In this document: positions 59,231 through 64,000 of the stretch, in pieces
Layout of the letters: each line of letters opens with the position of its first letter
How positions within the stretch are numbered: position 1 is the first letter of the stretch
Assembly (NCBI GenBank): GCA_002633025.1
Contig: NMRB01000436.1
Span: 271,508 to 335,507, forward strand
Reading direction: 5' to 3'
DNA length: 64,000 nucleotides
From: Notospermus geniculatus
Taxonomy: Eukaryota > Nemertea > Pilidiophora > Heteronemertea > Lineidae
Program-made: the position numbers and the translations under genes
Notes under the pieces: generated by a model
Databases searched by the model: none
What the model was told of the DNA's origin: nothing
Seen by the model: only the letters and a program-made list of their open reading frames with translations

Positions 59231-59694
59231 ACGAAGGACTAGTCGACGAAACTCTCCATACCGGCAAAAAGCTTCCCGGGAAAGCAATCCAAATGAAGTG
59301 ACGCCTGTGGGTGTTATAGCAAACTAACTCAACATTACCATATCATTACCATAACGATGCTGCCATCTACCCGATGGTGAGTTGACTGAGTTCTGTGCAG
59401 GAGGTCGAAGGATTCTAAAACCTGACAACAGGTTGATGTCAAAGGGCGGAACAACATACGAACCAGCAACAAAAGTGATTAGAAAATGGACTTTTATTCT
59501 CCTTTATCATCTTCCTATGCCAAATATACAACTCATTTATACGTCAGAGTAGAAAAATAAGCCCCGTAAATAACACAGTCATGCTTTAACAACGGCTGAC
59601 GTTCAACACGCAATTAGATCACTGTCGAATCCAGATAGTCCTCGAGATGATATGAGTCAATAAAGCCGAAATGCGTCGTGAGGTTATCATTATA

Positions 59695-59811
59695 GAGTTC
59701 GCAAAGCCCCCGAAACGCCAACGGGAACGTCTATCCTTTTGTTCGGTGCTCTTCGTGGCGTCGTACAATAGGTTTGGCGTTCGCGTTTCGGGGGGCTTTG
59801 CGAAAACTCCC
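59695..59811. mobile_element. GGGAGTTTTCGC foldback, copy 6
   Basis: Flanked by TA. The left end is shortened (gagttcgcaaagccccc); the right end is intact. Confidence 0.75.
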
Positions 59812-60455
59812 TATTGTATCTCCGCGCTCCGTCCCAGGCTGTGACGGCGGGAGAGCGTAAGATTGGTTCACGGTCTCACCGAATGGGTCAATCGGGAACC
59901 GCGGATCTGAGAAACTCCGACATCTTCAGGAATGGTGAGCCATTCAGTGAAACCTCTGTTCATTTCCCGGCCCCTTCCACCCGGCCTGTAGGACTGGAGT
60001 GGATGCATTTCCTTGTCTTTCCACATATAACCGTTGGTTTTACTTTACAAGGTCCTATGTAAGGTAAGAAAGGACCTTCGTACGAATTCATCACCTCATT
60101 TCATTCTGATTATGCATGCACAGCGGTAAATAAACGTACGGGGAGAATTTCATTCAGTACAAGATGCAACAATGAATTGATAAATCATAACGAACACGAT
60201 GTCATTTCAACATCGAGTTAACTTTTTATAAACAACTCTCTGAAGTCAGAAAATAATCACATAACGTAGATACACCTCTCGCACCAGCACGTCCTCCAAG
60301 TCAGCATTACTGACCTCTGTCTTGACTGCTCTAAGAGTATTAAGATGTTTTAATGGATACGGAAGATGCTGACTAGCATTCACTGAGCAACCGCGGCAGA
60401 CACTTTTCAAAGGTTCGTGAATAGATGGAGCTCGCGTGAAACTGTTACCAAAGCC

Positions 60456-61006
60456 TACACTCCTTTCGCAGTGTCTTCTCACTCATACCTATCGTTCATA
60501 GACACTGCTTACAATAGCCCGATTCCCGCCGATTTACCACTAGAGGGCGTTTGCGTAACTAACGAAATACATGAAACATTTTCTGATTGGTTCACTGTCA
60601 GCGTCCTTGACAACCACGGCAGACTGGTCACTCGTCGGAAAGCATTTTATATGGGACAGTTGCATTATGACGTAGCACGACTAGTCTACAACAACAGCAA
60701 TGGCTGCCCCCCGCCGTGTCCAGTATGCAGTGTCACTTTGCACTTTTCAGTGTTTAGCTCGTGTCTTTTTTGTTTTGAAACATCGCTAAAGAAGTGGATA
60801 ACGGCGCTCTATACGGGATTATTCTGTTTGTAGTGATTGATCTTGTTAAACAGGCCGAAGCTGGGAGCAACGCCGGCGCTGTTTCCCGCGCTATTTGGCC
60901 GCTGACTAGTGCTGCCACCATGCGGTAAATCGGCGGGGATCTGGCTATTGTAAGCAGTGGCTATGAACGATAGGTACGAGTGAGGAGACACTGCGAAAGG
61001 AGTGTA
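60456..61006. repeat. 83-bp inverted repeat, 385 bp apart
   Basis: Left arm 60456-60538 (tacactcctttcgcagtgtc...) and right arm 60924-61006 are inverse copies with a few substitutions. CTCF-like motifs lie at 60537-60551, at the arm edge, and at 61101-61115. Confidence 0.75.
60537..60551 (+). promoter_or_regulatory. CTCF-like motif
   Basis: CCACTAGAGGGCGTT fits the animal CTCF core CCASYAGRKGGCRSY at all but one position. The second, CCTCCAGGTGGCGCT at 61101-61115, also differs at one position. A motif match alone. Confidence 0.35.
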
Positions 61007-61209
61007 CCAAAGCCAGGCTTCACCCACGAAACCACGCGTTCGACCTCTATCATGCAGGCTCTGCATGTCGACTTCGCCGGTGCATCTCCGTCTTTTCACG
61101 CCTCCAGGTGGCGCTCAGTGCGAGCAATGGAGAAAAGCCCGGATCACAAAACGGCCGGACGACAAACAGACCAATCACGGTTGACCATAAATGACGTCAC
61201 TTTTTGAAG

Positions 61210-62066
61210 AGCGGCGATACAGTGTTGCCAATGCTTCTTTCTAAGGATGCCCTTGACTTCAAATCACTTTCTGATTTAATTCTACATTGTACAAACGTGG
61301 CTTACCAACACCTGGTCGATCAGCAAGAATAGGAAGCAGAATACGAAACAACACAAACTGAACAACAACACCAGTCCTCATAATCCATGAACAGCTTCCG
61401 TTGGACACCGAAAGATGTCCTCACGTATGTCGAATGACAGCCGTCGGACAAAAGAACTATGGTCTGCTTCCCGCAAAAAACACCAACACCAAACGAATTG
61501 ACCCGTACCCAATGATAATCACAACAAGTAACTGAATTCCTATGGTCTCAAATCAGCGAAATGCTGTGCTCTCTCGAGCAATTGTCTTTTATCTCACTTG
61601 CCGTTGTGACGGCACAGCCGATAGAGGTCGCTTCAACACCAGGAAGGCCGATCACTGTCACAACTATCGTGGAAGAAAATGATATAGTGATGATTGGACT
61701 TCGTGCTGTATGAGCCCCGTTGAAGCTCAGCAAACAAAGTCTGGCAAGAATGGGAAAATGACATTGTCTCAACGTACATGATGATATCGTGTACGATACA
61801 ACACATTATGCTGGTACGCTGTCGGCTTCTTTTGTCATCGATGATTGTCTAGTGCACTGTATGTCACTTTGAGTGCAGGAAATTATAGAAAAATGGAAAA
61901 AAGCACTGACAATTTCATGCATTAATGAATATAATACGATTCGCGAAGTACTCGAATTTTGAAAGCGATGACAGCTTTTAGCATGTTTAGTGCGAATGGA
62001 ATTCAGTTTTCAGAGGGAGCGGACATGATATAACTTGTATCGTCCCCAAAGAAGAGGCCGAATTTG
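61210..62066. other. Stretch downstream of the fucosyltransferase exon
   Basis: No gene recognised. Part may be 3' UTR of the minus-strand gene; I saw no clear minus-strand AATAAA. Confidence 0.4.
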
Positions 62067-62409
62067 CTATGACCAAGATTTTCCGTATGTCGACGCCTGC
62101 CACCTATTGGCACCGATGCACACTCCATCTCCACGCCACCAGTTGTTGACATCCTTGTAATACGTTATTTTGGTATCATCCCAGGCCATGGCGCACAGCC
62201 GACACCAGAAGTAAGTGTTTACGAATGATCCAGTCCCCTTCCAACGGAAGTATTCGTTATATAAATCGTCCATTTGGTCAAGCTTGTGTAAATATTCGGC
62301 TAGTTCTCTCGGAGATGAGAAGTCATCGACATGGATATAGGAATGTGGAGGCGCCGCTCGCCTGTAGTCGTCTGGATGAGCACCCATCACGATTGGAATG
62401 ACGTCATGT
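62067..62409 (-). CDS. Alpha-1,3-fucosyltransferase-type (GT10), last coding exon
   Basis: C-terminal 113 residues of a Golgi fucosyltransferase that moves fucose from GDP-fucose onto N-acetylglucosamine or related sugars. An acceptor (cttttgacag on the minus strand) precedes 62409; the exon enters at phase 2 and ends at TAG 62067. Family signatures are DVIPIVMGAHPDDYRRAAPP, SYIHVDDFSSPRELAEYL and YNEYFRWKG; these match the 'P-V-V-x-G...APPxSYI...D-F-x-S-P-x-x-L-A-x-Y-L' region of GT10 enzymes, which forms the nucleotide-binding half. A C-x-x-C (CRLC) and a later Cys fit the conserved C-terminal disulfides. Upstream exons with the donor-binding FENS region are not visible up to 64000, so the rest of the gene is outside the window. 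Confidence 0.85.
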
Positions 62410-62921
62410 CTGTCAAAAGAGAAAAACACGCGATATGAGAGAACGGCGATGCTAAGCTCAAGCAACAACAGATGAGAAATCAGCCGTGAAATATACATAC
62501 ACCGGAGGGAGTATTCACTTGATAATTAATATTATGTGGACTAAAGAAGGGCCAGGCCGACAACCGTTTCTGGTTGTTTGGTTGTACAGAAATTGTAAAC
62601 AAAGGTCAATTTTCGGAATGCCAATTTCAAGCCTCCATTTTGAAAGTCTCGCGCAACCGCCCGAGGCCACCAACACCCAATCACTGCACGACTTTCGCGC
62701 CAATATCCTCTCAATAAAAGAAATGGAATGATTAATCAGCAGACAAAGAACCGTCCGTGCAAAATGACACATAAACCTTTGTAATCATCTAAATGGATGG
62801 ATACAGCAGGCTTTAGGTGTAAGATATACGGCCATGTTGGCTGTCAGGTGAAATAATGGAAGAATTGATTTGGGATCATTTGAGGCGTGACTGGATTTTA
62901 GTCCCCGTTATGGACATCTGC

Positions 62922-63042
62922 AGGGGTGTTCATAAAACTTTCCTGGCTTACATGTAGTTGGTTGCAGTTGTGTACATTGGCCTGTACAAACTGGGCACTT
63001 TAGCAAGTAACTAAAGCCTGGCAAGGTTTTATGAATATGGGG
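62922..63042. repeat. Imperfect foldback
   Basis: tgttcataaaactttcctgg at the left and its loose inverse (ccaggcaaggttttatgaat reading outward) at the right. Confidence 0.5.
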
Positions 63043-63416
63043 CCTGGAAGCCATGCCAAGGGATTTCAACAGGATATCGTCAACTGGTTCCCGCCGTCTC
63101 ACCGGTAGGACTATTGAGATCAGTAGAGCCTAGTGTCTGTGAGATAATAACTCAGACATGAATTTGTATGTGCGCCGCCAGATTCAGTCCACCGGAAGAT
63201 TCCCATGGAACCTACCAAGGGAGAACGAGTGTTACGAAGTCTGATAGAGCAATGAGAACCAACAGGTGCGCGACACGCGGAAACGAGGCAGCAGCAAATC
63301 ACCACCGATCAAATATTAATGTGGGGAGCTTACATCGACATTTTGTCTCCCCCGGAAACGGGCAGAGAATTTTGATGTGCCTTCGGAAGTTGGAATGCTC
63401 GTCATGTTTTATGCAG

Positions 63417-63650
63417 CTGCGTTGCCCAAGGAGGACCGACTTGCGCTAGACTACTCTCATGTAGAGTGGCGCCTTTAACTGGCTCAACAGAGAGGCTGCG
63501 TTGCCCAAGGAGGGCCGACCTGCGCGAGACTACGCTAATGGAGAGTAGCGTATTTAACTGCTGCCTCAACAGAGAAGTTGCGTTGCCACAAGAGGACCGA
63601 CTTGCGCGAGAATACACTCACGTAGAGTGGCGCCTCAACTGAGCTCAACA
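63417..63650 (+). repeat. 80-bp tandem repeat, three units, derived from a MITE arm
   Basis: Units start at 63417, 63496 and 63577 (gctgcgttgcccaagg). Each ends with cacgtagagtggcgcc or a close variant, like the right arm of the CACGTGAGAG family. The ORF at 63627-63899 that follows is not recognised. Confidence 0.7.
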
Positions 63651-64000
63651 GAGAAGTGTCAACACACACTTTTCATCCGATCGTCAGTGTTGTTTCTAAC
63701 ACACCCTGAAATTGACATGGATGTCTGGCTTCCTCCCCGGAGCTTGTTCGCCATTGTTAACGGTGTTTTTATCAGCCACCTCGACTACATAGATTGGACA
63801 ACCCATCGATGTGTTACAATTACCGTCGCCACGCAACAGGATCATCCTCAAACGTCTGACTTGAAATCACGCGATGATTTTTTTGTTTCCATTAGGTAAA
63901 CGTCCCATCCCCGAACGAGGCACGGCTCATTATACGGTGACGTGGGGCCATTTGTCTTGCGTTATCGGCAGGAGTCATGCTATCAGAACAGAAATCTCGG

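Noticed and set aside
60246-61207. Two divergent ORFs both starting MRRHCERSV
   Set aside because: The shared start is produced by the 83-bp inverted repeat; the rest of each ORF is unrelated and unrecognised.

Overview
The window is animal genomic DNA: spliced coding exons, AATAAA signals, non-LTR retrotransposon pieces, a tRNA-derived SINE and a very dense load of short inverted-repeat (MITE/foldback) elements. A calcitonin-type neuropeptide of the form seen in molluscs, annelids and relatives, plus a retrotransposon ORF1 that begins with a 2A-like signal, points to a marine invertebrate, most likely a lophotrochozoan. I cannot name the species. The window is gene-poor, and most ORFs longer than 60 codons are chance ORFs inside repeats.

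Layout. 1-9.5 kb (+): exons of a gene encoding concanavalin/LamG-like extracellular modules (exons at 368-661, 5251-5714 and 9264-9471, all phase-compatible). The first intron is filled by a 4.4-kb nest of elements inside a TA-flanked inverted repeat, including a broken LINE with ORF1 and the start of ORF2. 9.5-13.4 kb (+): foldback elements, then the last coding exon of an atypical Rho/Rac-like GTPase with an 11-cysteine tail. 13.5-27.3 kb (-): a calcitonin-type precursor gene that I assembled from four exons (14.5, 14.9, 18.3 and 20.5 kb). They join in frame, all at phase 2, to give a 145-residue prepropeptide. Its signal-peptide exon and second exon are repeated in a 4.6/5.5-kb direct tandem duplication (17.1-27.3 kb). 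The Rho-like gene and the calcitonin gene converge tail to tail near 13.47 kb.

27-36.5 kb: no recognised gene; foldback elements and two unidentified ORFs. 36.5-40.8 kb: a 2.0/2.2-kb tandem duplication whose second copy carries a SINE. 41.35-42.5 kb: a 46-bp minisatellite of about 25 units. 42.8-47.6 kb: two more tandem duplications. 47.7-62 kb: a LINE reverse-transcriptase fragment, foldback families (one locus with three elements nested), a further tandem duplication at 53.3-55.5 kb, a 29-bp tandem array and an inverted-repeat locus at 60.4-61.0 kb. 62.07-62.41 kb (-): the last coding exon of an alpha-1,3-fucosyltransferase-type glycosyltransferase.

Five direct tandem duplications lie in one 64-kb stretch, and most of the six single-N positions lie at a duplication or inverted-repeat boundary. 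Some duplications may therefore be two haplotypes joined end to end by the assembler. The same duplications are useful because they supply empty sites that define element boundaries directly.
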